Below, piece after piece: positions 1 to 12,900 of a DNA stretch of 64,000 bases. Source of the DNA: Aurelia coerulea. Taxonomy: Eukaryota > Cnidaria > Scyphozoa > Semaeostomeae > Ulmaridae. The translations under genes were made by a program, and so were the position numbers. The stretch covers positions 24,900,501-24,964,500 of the forward strand of contig CM076949.1 of assembly GCA_039566865.1 (NCBI GenBank), in the 5' to 3' direction. How positions within the stretch are numbered: the first letter of the stretch is position 1; every line of letters begins with the position of its first letter. The notes under the pieces were generated by a model. That model did no database searches and was not told the DNA's origin. It saw nothing but the letters and a program-made list of their open reading frames with translations.

Positions 1-1114
1 TATCTTAAACGTTAGAGGGCATGATCCTCTAAGGGAACTTTTTTTGTAAGAAAATGCGTCGGATTTTAAACGGTAAGAATGTGATGCATAGCAGAAGATA
101 GTGTATCGATGATGTCCGATGTACTTCACGATAAAACAAAACGAGAAGTAAACATAACGAAATCGCAAAGTAAATGATACCCAAAGTAGACAACATTCTG
201 TTTGTATCAGTCTTGAAAAGGGGCTACATTATAAGTACAGAATTTTTTCACGCTTTTCCAAGGGTGGCTTTGAACTTATGGCCACAGTTGTGGATTAAAG
301 GCTCTCCACTACTTGTTTCTCTGAAGCAAGATTTTTCGTGGAGTTTCAATATTTTTCAAACAAATCATAGAAATGAATTGCGTATAGATTGATATAAAAT
401 CGAGCTGAGTAACACAATTTTTGGGTCCACACCCCTTGTCGGCAGAACCACTATAATGTCTGAAAATTTCAATAGGTTTCATTGTGACTTCATAGCAACT
501 TAGCGCAAAATATAAAAAACAACATGAAAATTCGGAATCTTCATGGAAAGTTGACCTGAACGAACTCACAAGAGTAAATAGGCAGAGTTCGCTCTCGTTA
601 CGCCAAGAAACGTTATTGACAAAGATGTGGTGTTAAATTTTTGGCCACGACTGTAGCCTCTTTCAGGATATTAAAAAACTCTACTGGAAGCAATCAGAAG
701 AGGTCGATTCAAAACTGAGAAACTTTTCAATTTTTGAATTTGAGTTGGAAAGTGTTTCTAAACAAAAAAGGGGATATTATCAACCAGCATCCAGGCATCA
801 CACTGATGGATGTCAACAATCACCCATGCACACATATGATAAATCATTGAGATGGTGAAAAAAGTTAGAGAAATAGGGAATATTAAATAGCTTTGTGGCA
901 ATTAAACTTTAGAGGATAAATGATTAACTGTGAAATTTAGTTTTAAGAAAATTAAGAAACTCTACAAGAAACTTTTACCGTAGCAACTGGTCCCAATGTT
1001 AACAGACCGTTTAAAACTTCAATGTTCTGAGCCAAGATTCTCAGTGAAAACATTTGTGTATATGTCCCTTCGTATAATATTAGATTCGGTTTTTTATTAA
1101 TCGTTCTATTTCAG
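1..1114. other. No gene recognised; dispersed-repeat sequence
   Basis: I see no supported coding exon here. The stretch about 640-800 resembles 34740-34930 (shared text such as AAGAAACTCTAC and a following CTTTTTCAATTTTTG), so part of it is a dispersed repeat. Open frames at 174-392 and 309-569 lack any family resemblance or splice context and are probably chance. Confidence 0.4.
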
Positions 1115-1280
1115 ATCAGCAAAAATGTCTCATGTTATTCGCGGGAAGCATGAAATCATGACGCTTCCAGTTCTACGACCAATTCTTGGCAATAAGATTT
1201 CGAGCCGGCAGAGAAAAGCACAAGCTAATCACGTCCAAAGGCAGCGATCAAATAAGGACATTGCACAGAAACTAATGTAA
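1115..1280 (+). CDS. Possible terminal exon of an unknown gene
   Basis: I do not recognise this product. A pyrimidine-rich acceptor (TTCTATTTCAG, ending at 1114) is followed by an open frame that contains an ATG at 1125 and stops with TAA at 1278-1280. From the ATG it gives 51 residues. The C-terminal half is strongly basic and glutamine-rich (…SSRQRKAQANHVQRQRSNK…), so it could be a nucleic-acid-binding tail. It may be the last coding exon of a gene lying to the left, or a one-exon small ORF behind a 5' UTR intron. Only the frame, the acceptor and the composition support it; there is no homology that I can name. Confidence 0.3.
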
Positions 1281-3071
1281 ATAGCACAACACGAAATGTA
1301 TAGAGCACTTTATTGTAGATATGTTACATTTGAATTTGTGAGGTACGTAGTTTGTAATAGTAACGATCCATGTGTGATGTTTTGAAACGACGACAGAAAA
1401 AAAGACAAGCACCATTTTCTAGCCAAATTATATGTTTGTTTCAGAATGTCCTCAGCTTGTTGTTATTTATTGAATTGTTTGTTATTTTGTTGTTCAGTCT
1501 TTCCTACAGTGGGTAATGCCGAAAAGTTATTTTACGTACGCGACCAAGAAAACAGACCGCAGAGAAGGGCTGCATACGAAAATCCTAGGTCAAGAAGAAA
1601 TATTTGTTGTTTGCTCGTAACACTTTTATAGTGCTTGCGGATAACATGTTTGCGCGTTCGAAAAACGTTCCCTGAGGAGAAACGAAGAAGTGAAAGATAC
1701 AAACCTTATCCCAAGGGGGGAGAAATCTTACCTTTCACAATTGAAAAACAATTGCACAATAAGGAAGATTGTATTCTTACGAAAAGGAAGAAAAATACCC
1801 GGAAATACCTATTCATTGTTGCCTCCCCAGTCAATAAAGGGTAACCAAAATGGGTTGGATGACATTGTTCATAGTTTTTAGGGGTTGCCCCTGCGCAAGG
1901 ATAGGGCTAGGGGAGCTACAGCCCCTCCGTTGGAAGCATCGGGATGGCCCCTAGCCTACGCGTAGACCCATGGCCCCTCGTTGGAGGAATTGAGGTTCTT
2001 TTCGTAATGAATTTGGCTATATGACGTATGAAAATTACATTTTGCAGTCACTTTAGAACTCCCTGTCCGAAATGTGAGACCCCCAAGTCGGAAGGTTTCT
2101 CACGCCACCCCATATCGTCTTTGTAACTAGATTTGGTTTGATTTTTTGCAAACTATTTGACTTTATCTAAAAATAAAGAATATTATATTGTAAAGAAGTA
2201 CCCCATTTGTATCACGAACATCAGATCTGGCATACTTTATTTTTCAAGATCTTTTTGTGTGTTTCATCTATTTGAGAATATTTCACCGGTGTCAGTTTAT
2301 CTGCTGTGCGGAGAGCAGTCTTCTTTAAATTTGTCATGGATGTAAATGCCTGTCATAGTTTGAACTCGACGACATCATGTCCTTTCCAGCTATGGCAGTT
2401 GAAGTTGAGGGGCGTATTGCTCTTTAAAAACCGTTGGGAAAAATCCCTTTGTTTTCAAGAAAAATCGGTAAAAAATTAAAAATCCTACGAAAACACTCAG
2501 TCTACGCAAGCAAGCATTTATAAGACATATTACAGGTCTTTAATCAAGAAAGTTGTTTGCAGTATTTGCTGGCTCTTTCATTAACACCCTGGTTGAAATG
2601 TGAATCGATGGCTTTTAGCTCAGTCTCCTGTTTATTTATCTTTGTTACAAACAATTTACATAATAGTGTCACCAGCAATAGAAGAAAACCTTCGAAGAAT
2701 TTCTTAATTAAATGTTTGTAGGTATTTTTGGGGCAAATAATTGTGGTTAAATAAAGGCAACTTTAACTTTAGATATACAGACCAGGTTTTCAAAAAGAGG
2801 AGCCAAGCAAGTGAGAAAGTTTTGTCAAAAAATATTGTCAAAAATGTCAGGTCTCCAACAAAAACATAACAAACCAAATGTTCTGCAGCACCCAAATTCT
2901 TGAGTGTGCACTCATTCTGATGAAAACAGGTAGAGAGAGTAAAGTTTGCTGCATAACTTTTATGGCATGGCTGTACTTGAGGAGTGAGATGATTTTGTCT
3001 GTGTGGACCTTTGTTCTGTGAACTATATTTTGATGAATTATATATTTGGAAGTTTCTCTCAAACAATTAGA
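1281..3071. other. Intergenic, no gene recognised; hAT-like GC-rich remnant near 1876-1980
   Basis: The stretch 1876-1980 is GC-rich, with repeated 'GCCCCT' blocks and an AGGGGC/GCCCCT symmetry like that of short hAT-type elements elsewhere in the window (compare 20895-20950), but I could not define ends or a duplication. Open frames of 60-120 codons on both strands (1446-1881, 2704-3066) have biased composition and no family resemblance. Confidence 0.35.
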
Positions 3072-3111
3072 ATTTTCTTTACTCTCACAAAAAAGAGCAA
3101 AACAATGTCTC

Positions 3112-4558
3112 CAGCAGCTTCCCTAATTTTGAACAGGAAGTAGATGACACCTTAGATGAAGCTAACACCAAATCGCTCGCCAAGTTCTGCAATCAAGTAT
3201 ATAAAGTTGCAACAATACCTGGAGACATGAATGACTCCATATTTCTAAGAATTCCAAAAAAGTTAAAAGCCATCGCATGCAAAGAGTTTAGAACAATTAG
3301 CCTTATGAGCCACATTCTGAAGCTTATACTACGAGTTATACTGGGAAGAAATAAACAACGAATAGAAAAGGAAGTAAGCGATACGCAGAGCGGTTTTATG
3401 AAAGGAAAAGGAACTCGTGAAGGGATATTCAATATGAGAACTATATGTGAGAGATACCTGGCAATGAACAAAAATGTATATGCATGCTTCATAGACTACG
3501 AGAAAGCATTCGATAGAGTGAACCACCAGAGGATGATTGAAAACCTCATAAAGATTGCAATACCAGGAAGGGATATCAAATTCATAAGAAATCTGTACTG
3601 GACTCAAAAAGCCTTCGTGAGACTAGAAAATGGACTGTCTGATGAAGTGATGATAAAACGAGGAGTAAGACAGGGATGTGTACTGTCCCCTGCTCTTTTC
3701 AACCTCTACACAGAGATGATATTCAGAGCTATAGATGATATAGATGGTGTAAAGATAGGTGGACTTAACATCAACAACCTGAGATATGCTGATGATACGG
3801 TTCTTATTGCTGAAACACCTGAGCAATTGCAAGAAATAGTAAATAAAGTTAATGAGGAAGGGAAACTGTATGGAATGAAGATAAATGCTGAAAAAACCAA
3901 AACTATGTTGGTATCAAAAGTAATGCCAAGCGCCAAATTTCATATTACTGTTGACAATGATATAATTAAACAAGTAGATTCATTTGTATATTTAGGACAA
4001 CTATTGACAGAGGATGCAAAGTGCGATAAAGAAATCCTACGTCGTATTTCTATAGCCCGAGGAACATTTAATAAAATGAAGTCAACATTAACAAATAACC
4101 ACATCAATCTTGAGACGAGAAAGAGAATTCTGAAATGCTATGTATGGAGTACCTTATTTTATGGAGTAGAGACATGGACTGTAACAACAACACTTGAGAA
4201 ACGTCTTGAAGCATTTGAGATGTGGACGTATAGGAAAATGCTGAAATTGTCATGGACGGAGAAAGTGAAAAATGAGGAAGTGCTTCAACGAATGAATGAA
4301 AAAAGAAAGCTGATCAATATCTTGAAGGACAGGAAACTGAAATATTTTGGGCATTTGATACGGCTAAATAACATATACAGAACACTGTTAGAAGGATATA
4401 TAGATGGAAAGAGAGGCAGAGGTCGCCCAAGGATGAGTTGGTATGACAACATCAAGGAGTGGACTGGGATGCGGTATGAGAGGGCAACAAGAACTGCAAT
4501 GGACCGAGACAAATGGAGAGCTACTGTGTCATCCAACGTCGAAAGATTTGGAACATAA
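3112..4558 (+). mobile_element. Non-LTR retrotransposon reverse transcriptase, 5'-truncated, RTE-like
   Basis: A continuous reading frame (open from about 3072, similarity to reverse transcriptase from about 3112) ends at TAA 4556-4558. It carries the thumbprints of a LINE reverse transcriptase in order: a TISLMSH block, a GF-M-GKGTR block, 'FIDYEKAFDRVNH' (the first catalytic Asp), 'RGVRQGCVLSP', and the catalytic 'LRYADDTVLIAE' at about 3780-3815. After this come a 'YLGQLL' block, a thumb-like region, and a basic C-terminus 'KRGRGRPRMSW'. The N-terminal AP endonuclease of such elements is absent, so the copy is 5'-truncated. The stop is followed by an AAGAAG-rich simple tail (4558-4582), as in RTE-clade elements. 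No stop or frameshift within about 480 codons suggests a young insertion. Clade assignment is inference; RTE or a relative is most likely. Confidence 0.88.
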
Positions 4559-4843
4559 AGAAGAAAGAAGAAGAAGAGCAGATGACAACTTTAAGCTGCT
4601 AAACAACAACAAAATCAATATTTTAACTATATTTCATCATGAAACAATTAACAAAAGAAATAAATATCTAGAAGTTCCAAACACAAAAATTCTGTTATGC
4701 AGGATTTAAAACCCAATGCAAGGTCATTAATGAAAAAGACAAGACAATTCTTCTTATAAGTAGGAACCAGGAGACATGTGCAAAGACTTTCTATGCAGCA
4801 GGCAAAAATTTGAAAAAATCTAAACAACATGTCCAGAAGAAAA

Positions 4844-5477
4844 CTATCCAAGTTTCTGTTTCTCCCACTGTTCTGGTGTCAATGTTTTCATACTAAATGC
4901 ATGAATTTGTTTCATCTCTTCAGCTAGAGCACTATTCACCATCCTGTGTCTTTCAAGTAAAGATTTCCCAACAAACTTTTCAGATACAATCACCGTTGAA
5001 TAGCTTGTACCACAGCCATTGGATACATCTGTAAGATCCTGGAAAAGTAGAAAATAAACTTTATTTTTCATCTGTTTTATAAAACCATCAGTGAAAGGAA
5101 ATTATGGTAAATTGGAAAGTCTTTGTGGAGCATAGAACTTGGAAACTGTTAACTGAAAGAAGCATTTGCCAAATACTTTCATCTGACAAGTGACATTGAT
5201 CACTGCGAATTGTAAGTAGGACCTGAATAGGGAGAAATGAGAGTAAAAACAGTCAACTTTCAAACACTGCAATGTACTCTAGTTGTGTTTCTTCTCTTTC
5301 TGGGTCTTGTGACGATTTGTTGTGACCAGTGACAAACGATAAAAATTTATCTAGCAAAAATGTAAATTTACATTACAAGGGGTTTTTCCAAAACTCATTT
5401 TACATTATACATACCATGTGTAGGGGTGACAACGCATCTTGCAGCTTTTGTTGAACAACAGGCTTTTCTACAGACAT
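4844..5477 (-). CDS. BOLA2: BolA-like protein 2 (two exons)
   Basis: Exon 1 is 5477-5415 (ATG at 5477, 21 codons, donor GTATGT); the intron is 5414-5039; exon 2 is 5038-4844 (acceptor CTACTTTTCCAG, stop TAG at 4846-4844). Both junctions are phase 0 and the product is 85 residues, matching the usual length of about 86 for this family. The BolA fold signature is clear: 'TDVSNGCGTSY', 'VSEKFVGKSLLERHRMVN', 'IHAFSMKTLTPEQWE'. The Cys in 'NGCG' and the His in 'RHRMVN' are the residues that in BOLA2 help bind a [2Fe-2S] cluster shared with a monothiol glutaredoxin (GLRX3). The role, by family knowledge, is cytosolic iron-sulfur trafficking. 'KTLTPEQW' near the C-terminus is typical of BOLA2 rather than BOLA1 or BOLA3. 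It is transcribed divergently from the TBC-domain gene that starts at 6278. Confidence 0.93.
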
Positions 5478-6277
5478 CTTTTCTTCGCAGGATCGAGTGC
5501 CGGTCTTTTAGTTAACTGTGATTCCAGTCCAGCCTCTTTGTTTTGCAACTTGCAGGTTGAGTTAGGCCTGGTGAAGTTTTTACCACATGTAGAACGTATA
5601 GTTATTTTTGTTTGCAGCACCAGGTCCTGCGCAGATTTCTTTGGCAATTGACGTCTTTGGTGTTCGTGATTTCAAATATGTATTTATTCGATGTCTATAC
5701 TACAACCTGTTCTGTGGTGATTTTATGGTGTGAATTTTGAACGTTTTTCTTTAGGCCATCACCATCCAATTCATTTCATTTCCTCTTCCCCTTCGCCACA
5801 TTGCTCCTCCGCAGTAGGCAACGGGAGTGAGCCACTTTTCACTTTTCAACAGAAAAGTACGATTGTTGATTCCAGAAGAGACATATCATGTGAAATGAGG
5901 TATCATTGAGATGAAGGTGAAGTTGCAATTTTCCATTTTATCGGCTCAAAATGTTTCTCGCATTCATTTCATTGTAACGGGAGGGAAACGGAATGGTACA
6001 CACCAAAACGAACAGTTTCCTCCGCAGAGGCTGAGAAGAAAATCAGAACCAGGGCCTCTGCGGAGGAGAGATACCCAGCACGATGAGGAAGAACAACAAC
6101 AAACGAAACGACCAAAAATTAAGAGTATCAAAATTCCATTAATATTTTCTCACTTACGACGAACCAAGCCCATTGATTGCGGAAAATTAAGCTGGTTTCA
6201 CATGGATTGAGGAGAAAATATTCATCAACAAAACGGTATTTAAAGGCTGAGCACTCCAGGAGGAAGTAGAGAGAGAG
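5478..6277. promoter_or_regulatory. Divergent promoter region / 5' UTRs between BOLA2 and the TBC gene
   Basis: 800 bases separate the two divergent start codons, so the genes probably share a bidirectional promoter. There is no clear TATA box. The stretch contains several CTCCGCAG-type words (about 5806 and 6020) and a perfect 13-bp inverted repeat at 6019-6066. An open frame at 5911-6210 (99 codons) lies within it; it ends 67 bases before the TBC start and has no family resemblance, so it may be an upstream ORF or chance. Confidence 0.45.
6019..6066 (+). promoter_or_regulatory. Perfect 13-bp hairpin in the presumed 5' UTR of the TBC gene
   Basis: CCTCCGCAGAGGC (6019-6031) and GCCTCTGCGGAGG (6054-6066) are exact reverse complements separated by 22 bases. 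In RNA they would form a GC-rich stem just upstream of the start codon at 6278. A role in translation or as a protein site is inference. Confidence 0.6.
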
Positions 6278-9200
6278 ATGGAGATTGGTACCACCCCACA
6301 AGAGCAAAATGGCCAAGCGGCTGTCACCGGCCTAAGCTACAAAAGAATCGAAGACTACACCAAATCAATCGATCGAAGCAAAAGCATTGAGCAATTGAAT
6401 GAAGATATAAAGACTGATAGATATGGGTTCATTATCCATGAAGCTAACGAAAGTGTTCAATCATTGTTAGTATTAAACTGAAAAATAAAATTCACTCTTC
6501 TGTGCTCACAGTCAGCAGTCTGATTGATGAGCAGGCGGGCCACACAAATTCTTTAATTTCTATTGTCTTAAGACAATGGATTTATAATTTTCTATTGTTT
6601 CAAGCAAGTTTTGACACATGGGGCTGATGAGTGCTTCTACAATCGAGATTGTAAGTTTGACACTGTGAATCACAAAGCTTTGCCAACTAATTTGGTGTAC
6701 AATTTCAGGAAACTGGAAAAACAAATAGAATGGTAAACTAATATGCAGGTATGCAATGTGAGTAATCAGTCCACAAAATGATCATGTAGAATTGTTGGTG
6801 CATTTTGCAAAATTTCAAAGTTTGGTTTCCTAGGTGTGATAGTTTGTCAGTGATCTAATTTCTGTTGCTTGGTATCATTTGTACTTCATCATTCTTAGTA
6901 CTTTGGAATTATTTTAAAAAACAATCAATGATGTACTGTAATAAAAAATTATATCTCTCATTGCACAAGAAATGTCATTCAATCTTTGTCGCTTCAGAAT
7001 AAGAATAAGATCTCTTTTTGAAAGACTAGAACATAACAGCATGGCCAGATCTTTTTAACAAACTAAATCCCACTTTCTTTCTCTCATAAAACAACCCGTG
7101 CCTTCATAGCAACTGTGAGAAAACTATACCTGCAATCAAAACGAGTCTGAGTATAGAAAAGGTGCCAGAAAATAATGCGTAGTGATATTTTCTGCCTGCA
7201 AGCGGTGCTCTATTGATCCCACGCATTAGTGAAGCCTGGTTTGATTGTGCAGTAATATTTCTGTAAATAGATTAGAATCTATTGAATTTGATTTTAATTT
7301 CTTTCATTGTAGAGAGGCAAGCTTACCCCTTGATATTCTGAGAAAAAGAGAGCGTAAATGGTTGTCAATGCTGAAGAAATGGGACAGTCACATGAAAATC
7401 AAGGCTAAAAAAGTAAGCTATGATCTGACGGAAGGCCCTGCCACTAGGTTGAAGGTTCACTCTTCTTAAGATAGTGAAATATGAAATACACATACCTTTC
7501 TAAGAAACTAAGGATTTGAGCCAGTGCTGAAAGTTTCCTATCATTATCAAATTTTGAATACTCTGAGTTTCTTATGAGTTTCTTAATTCCATATCAATCT
7601 TTATGTTCACTGCATGCCCTTGTGAACATTTCAAAACAATTGTTTCCTCATTTGTTTAAGACCTGTTTATGGACTGCTATGAAAAGATTACAGTTATATA
7701 AATCAATTTTTTGTATATATAGCATAGATGAAATAAAATGTTACTGACTACAACAATCATTTTTATCAGGAAAAAATAAAGGAGAGATGCCGAAAAGGGA
7801 TTCCATCAGCTGTCAGGGGGATCATATGGCAATATCTTACTGGATCAGTTCATATGAAAGAAAAAGACCCAAATCTTTATGAGGTATTCAATTTTTTTAA
7901 TTTTTTGAATGGCAAGTGTAAAATGCATGTGCAGGTTGGTGAAATATATGCAAGTTTCAGATCACCTGCACTTTACACTTGCCAAGTAAATATATAAAAT
8001 TTCTCATCCTTATTTAGATTTGAGTCTTGAAAGCAACCACACAAAAATGATCACAGAGAACAAATTGTTTCCAATAGAATATTATAATTTTTCATCTGAT
8101 AGTTCATATCTTCTCAATTTCATCCTTTGATTTTACAGAGATTAGCCCAACAAGAAAGCCCAGAATGGGAGTCAATGATCAAGAAAGATGTTCCAAGAAC
8201 GTTTCCTTATCATGAGCTCTTTGTTGAAGATGGTGGGCCAGGGTAAGATTTTGGTACTGAACAAATTTATGAAGATCTAAACCATATATGTGACAAATAA
8301 TTATGGAAGCTGCAAAAACTTTTTTAGCAACTGCCTGATCTCATTTTTAGAGCATGTTATATTAAGAGATTTGTGAAACATACTTACATAAAACACATTT
8401 TCAATTCAGCTTCACAGAAAATACTGTACACTTCAGTTGTTTTTGATGACTTATTTTGAAAACTCTTTTACAGGCAGACAAAATTATTTACAGTGCTGAA
8501 AGCCTTCAGTTTATATGACAAAAATATTGGATACAGTCAGGTACGTTTTGATCATGATTTTGTAGCAAATGTACCAGGTGCCCTAAGGAACTTCATAAAT
8601 GAAATTTCACTTACCTCCTTGAAATCAAAAGCTATTGCAACATTCATAGTGACCAAGTAACATCTTAGCAGGACTTTTGAACCAAATGCAGATTTTGTTG
8701 ATAATATCTGGTCTCAGTAAACAAGGTGTGATGTGGCTTGTGGAGTTCTTTTTGGATCACCTGGTAAAGAAAACTATATTGTAAGATTAAATGTAATTAA
8801 TTGAAATAATAGTGTTTTGTTGTAGCTAGGCTCTTTTGTTAAAACTGTTGCTTATTCTATAGAGAAAAGGGGAATCCTTTGCAATAAACTTTTAGAACAA
8901 ATTGTAGCACATTATCTACAATGCATCATATCTCTTCATTTCTTTCATATCTCTTCATTTCTTACATGTCTGGTGTTAAAAATTTAAAGTTTAACGAACA
9001 AGACCTTCTAGCTATTCTAGAAACGGGACCGAACTTTTTACACATTTTAAACAAGAAGTTTGATGGAGTGGCATTAGACCCACTGTCACTGTTATGCATA
9101 TTCGAAAATACAAAATCTATAAAGATAAATATTGATTCAGATTCTTTTTAGAATAGCTAAAAGGTCTATCATAACCCCTAAAATGAATAAGAGTATTTAT

Positions 9201-9883
9201 ATATCTATATTATGTTATTTAAATCTGTTGCAGGCATTTTCTCCTATAGTAGCAGTTCTTCTGATGCATATGACAGAGGAGGTAAGTGTTGCATTGTTTT
9301 TATTGCCTAAAGCCCATCTGTAAATATAGGATATTTAGAAAAGCTGAAGAAGGTAGTAGATGAAAAAACGAAAAGAAGAGAAACAAGCCAGCAAAAGAAG
9401 AAAAGAAATCAGTGAGATTGAGAAAGGAATAATGTACAAAAATTTGATAATTGAGAGGAATAAGGCAGATGAAATAAAAAGAAACGAATAAAGTACATCA
9501 AGGATAGACAACATAATAGCATGATAAATGCAAGATTTTTGAGGACATTTTTTTCTTTTTGTGATGTTTCTGATCTCATCTTATAAATTGCTTTTCTGTT
9601 AAAACCCTGTGGCTTCATCTCTTTCTAGGAAGCATTTTGGATGCTTGTTGCAATATGTGAAAAATACTTAAAAGGATACTTTGGCTTAAGACTGGTAACT
9701 GTCTATGTTTCATTCATTATCTGTTTTATGTTTGAGATCCGGAAATCTTAATTTGGACTTCCAATTATCACCAAAGGTAGCTAGAGACTTTTTGATGCCA
9801 ATAATCTTCAGGGATTCTCTCTGTGATTGTACTTGATTTTTCATTTATCTTGTAGGCTAAAATGTTTTGACACATCGATCAAG

Positions 9884-9937
<54 letters not shown>

Positions 9938-12900
9938 GTTGATTGAATGATTGATTTATTGATTGACTGATGTTTGTATTCGTTGTTGTACCAATAAGTA
10001 TTATTTTCACAAAATACCTCGAGAAGATGGTCCAAGCGTTTGACAGCATTTACGAACTATTAAGGAATCGTTCGAATTAGAGATCGGTAGTTTTTTGGCC
10101 GAAAAAACCTTTTAGCTATTCTGAAAAGAATCAAAATCGAACGATATTTTGCTACATTTTGTAAAATTTTCGAATGTACACAATAGTGTGTTAGAAGCTC
10201 TAACGCCACTCGATAGAACCTCGCGTATAAAAATGTATAAAAATAACGCTCGATCTAGGCTCTTTTGTAGAATAGCTAAAAGGTCTATTTTACCGAAAGC
10301 AGATTTAGCCGCAATTAAAGTATTCGACTTGGAAAGCAGTTATTTAGCAATCAACTTCAGCCGTTCAGCGAGGAACACTCAAATATCGGCTAAAATATCA
10401 GATTTTGCTGGATACGTAATCGAAACAATCGGCACTTCATATTTTCTGAATAAAGGCAGCTAAATATTTTATCATCCAAGTGCCGGTATCTAAAGCTTTT
10501 TTAATCAGCTGTTTTTTTTTTATATTCAATATAAAATTTTACAAAACAAACTACTTAAGCCACTACGTACGAACTACTTTACTACACTACAAGGACGATA
10601 CCACGGAGTGCAGGAGACCATGACAACTCCACAGTCATTAACATAAAGAACGTGTAAAAAGAAGAGGGCCTAACCACTCGAAGGGAACAGGCATCAATTT
10701 GATCTTTTGCACTTTTTATTCTTTGTTTCAGTGCTGACTAGTTTAACCCATGGGCATCTTCAGAGCAACTTAACTGAATGAAATATACAGCTACGAAAAA
10801 TACGCAAAAACAATTTTTACTGATGAATACTAAAGTTGGTTTCACTTTGTTTGTTGGGCTAAATTTGGGCTAACATATGCGATAATGCTGAACAACAGGA
10901 CCCCGGCCGAGCGAATTTACAACGAAAACAAATACTGCCGTAACTGCTCCCCGTCCAGAGTCTCCGTCGCTCAGATCATCAGCCAATGCAATCAGGTCTT
11001 TTCCACAAAGTGGATGATCTGAAGATACAATTTCGGATTGGATGGATTTTTTCAGATGGGTGGATTGGATGGATTAGGTGTTTCCAGGACCCAGGACCAT
11101 CAACTCGGATGGTCCCTAATTCACTGTGCGTTTTCCATTTCAGGAATCGTTACAACTTGATTCTGTGATTTTTGCATCTTTGCTGGATCGTACCTTTCCT
11201 TACATTTCAATCCATTTAGTAAGTATATCTTTCTCCTTGAGATACAAATGTTTAATATACCGAGCTGTAAAACCAGTGTCCTCTTCGATGTGAGCATGCA
11301 GTTCTTATCAATGATGTGGTTGATGTATTAAATTCCTTGTTTGTCACCCCGCTGCCCTGCATCGTTTGGAAAGTTTGCACAAAACGGCCTTATTGAGGCA
11401 AGAGATCGAGCAAGAGATATGCCAAAAGTCAGGCAAGATGTTCATAAAAAATGGCCTTGGTTTCAGGCACCCCTGCCAGATTTTCTCCTCCCTTTATCAT
11501 ACACTTGTGTCCAAGCTTGTAAACAAGGAAGATATAGAGCGTATTCATATTATGATATATAGTATTATTAATTGTTTATTTTTCCTTCTCAGAGGACACA
11601 TAGCATCGATCCAGTTATGTATATTGTCGAGTGGATGATGTGTATGTTTTCGCGGTATGTATTTGCTTTCTTTGAAAATCTTTTGTATCCATGATTGGTT
11701 TGAACAAGGTTATGCTTTCATGATTTAAACAGAAATGAAGGCTTGATTTTTGATGAGGTGATGGAAGCATGAAATTATCCACACCAACTGGGTGAGATCC
11801 TAAAAAAAAAATACAACCCCCGTCTGAAAGGTCACTGCTCCATGGATATCAAGCCAATAATATTAGCCGTTTCGGATTTTAGTCAGGGATATATTCTTTA
11901 ATGGATTTTCGAACTGTATATAGAAAACGTGGATTTGAAGCATGGCTTCGAGCTGTTTCGAATTGGATACCCGTCCTGAAAGCGTTATTCTTTCATTACA
12001 GAACTCTGCCATTTGCAACAGCTTTGAGGATCTGGGATATTTTCTTTTGTGAGGGTAAGCATTTGAAATCACCTTCTATATCATATTCTACTTGTTTACC
12101 AGAAATCGCAAAGCCTTGGATTTCTAGCAGATCACGACATATCTCTGCCATCACACAAATTGAATCAATTTGACAGAACTCCAACCAAAGAAAAAGACGC
12201 CTATAATTGCAGTATTGTCGTTGATGTTAAAGTGTTGTTGAGCTAATTCGTGATTTTATTTCTCGTTGTAGGGGTGAAAGTTTTATTTAGGACTGCACTG
12301 ACCGTTTTAAAGATAGCATTTCCTACGGAAAAGAGTTTACTACAGTTCAACGAGTAAGTATATGGAGGATATTTTTTACGGTTGATTTGATATGTAAACG
12401 AATGAATGACTGAAATAATGTTTGGTTGTAGGTATAAATGAATGAATGAATGGCCAGTTCGTATTACTTTCACTATTTCATTGCTTAAAGACCCGGGGGG
12501 GGGCACTCAGGAGTCAGGTATATTTAGGATATGGGTGCTCAGGCTGGGGTACAACGCGTTAACCCAAAAAATATAATTTCTAGCATAGACACCAAAAATA
12601 ATTTTTCTGACCCTACATACCCAACAGTTATGAAATCAGTATCTTAAATCTGAAGATAAATGCCCTAACTGATTAGATTTCTCCATATTGTATTTTTAGT
12701 AATGTTACTTTATCTTAATTTCGTTTGTAAATTATATTTTTCCCCATTTTTCTAATCTTTCCCATATTTGAGACCCGAAAAAGTAGGCCAGAATTTCAGT
12801 AACCCAAAAAAGTAAATATACGAATCATTGACCCAAAAAATAACCCTTGCCCCAATTTTAGGCCCAAAGAAGTAACCTGACCACCCTTACCCAAAATAGA

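Noticed and set aside
5911..6210. 99-codon open frame upstream of the TBC gene
   Set aside because: No domain, low-complexity Arg/Gln/Glu stretch, overlaps the hairpin; kept only as a possible upstream ORF.
10149..10463. 104-codon plus-strand frame
   Set aside because: Its first half is the AGACCTTTTAGC-family element read as protein; the same peptide piece appears in other copies for that reason only.
11051..11085. Possible micro-exon of the TBC gene after TTTTTTCAG
   Set aside because: Its phase does not fit the neighbouring exons and the sequence is a local TTGGATGGAT repeat.
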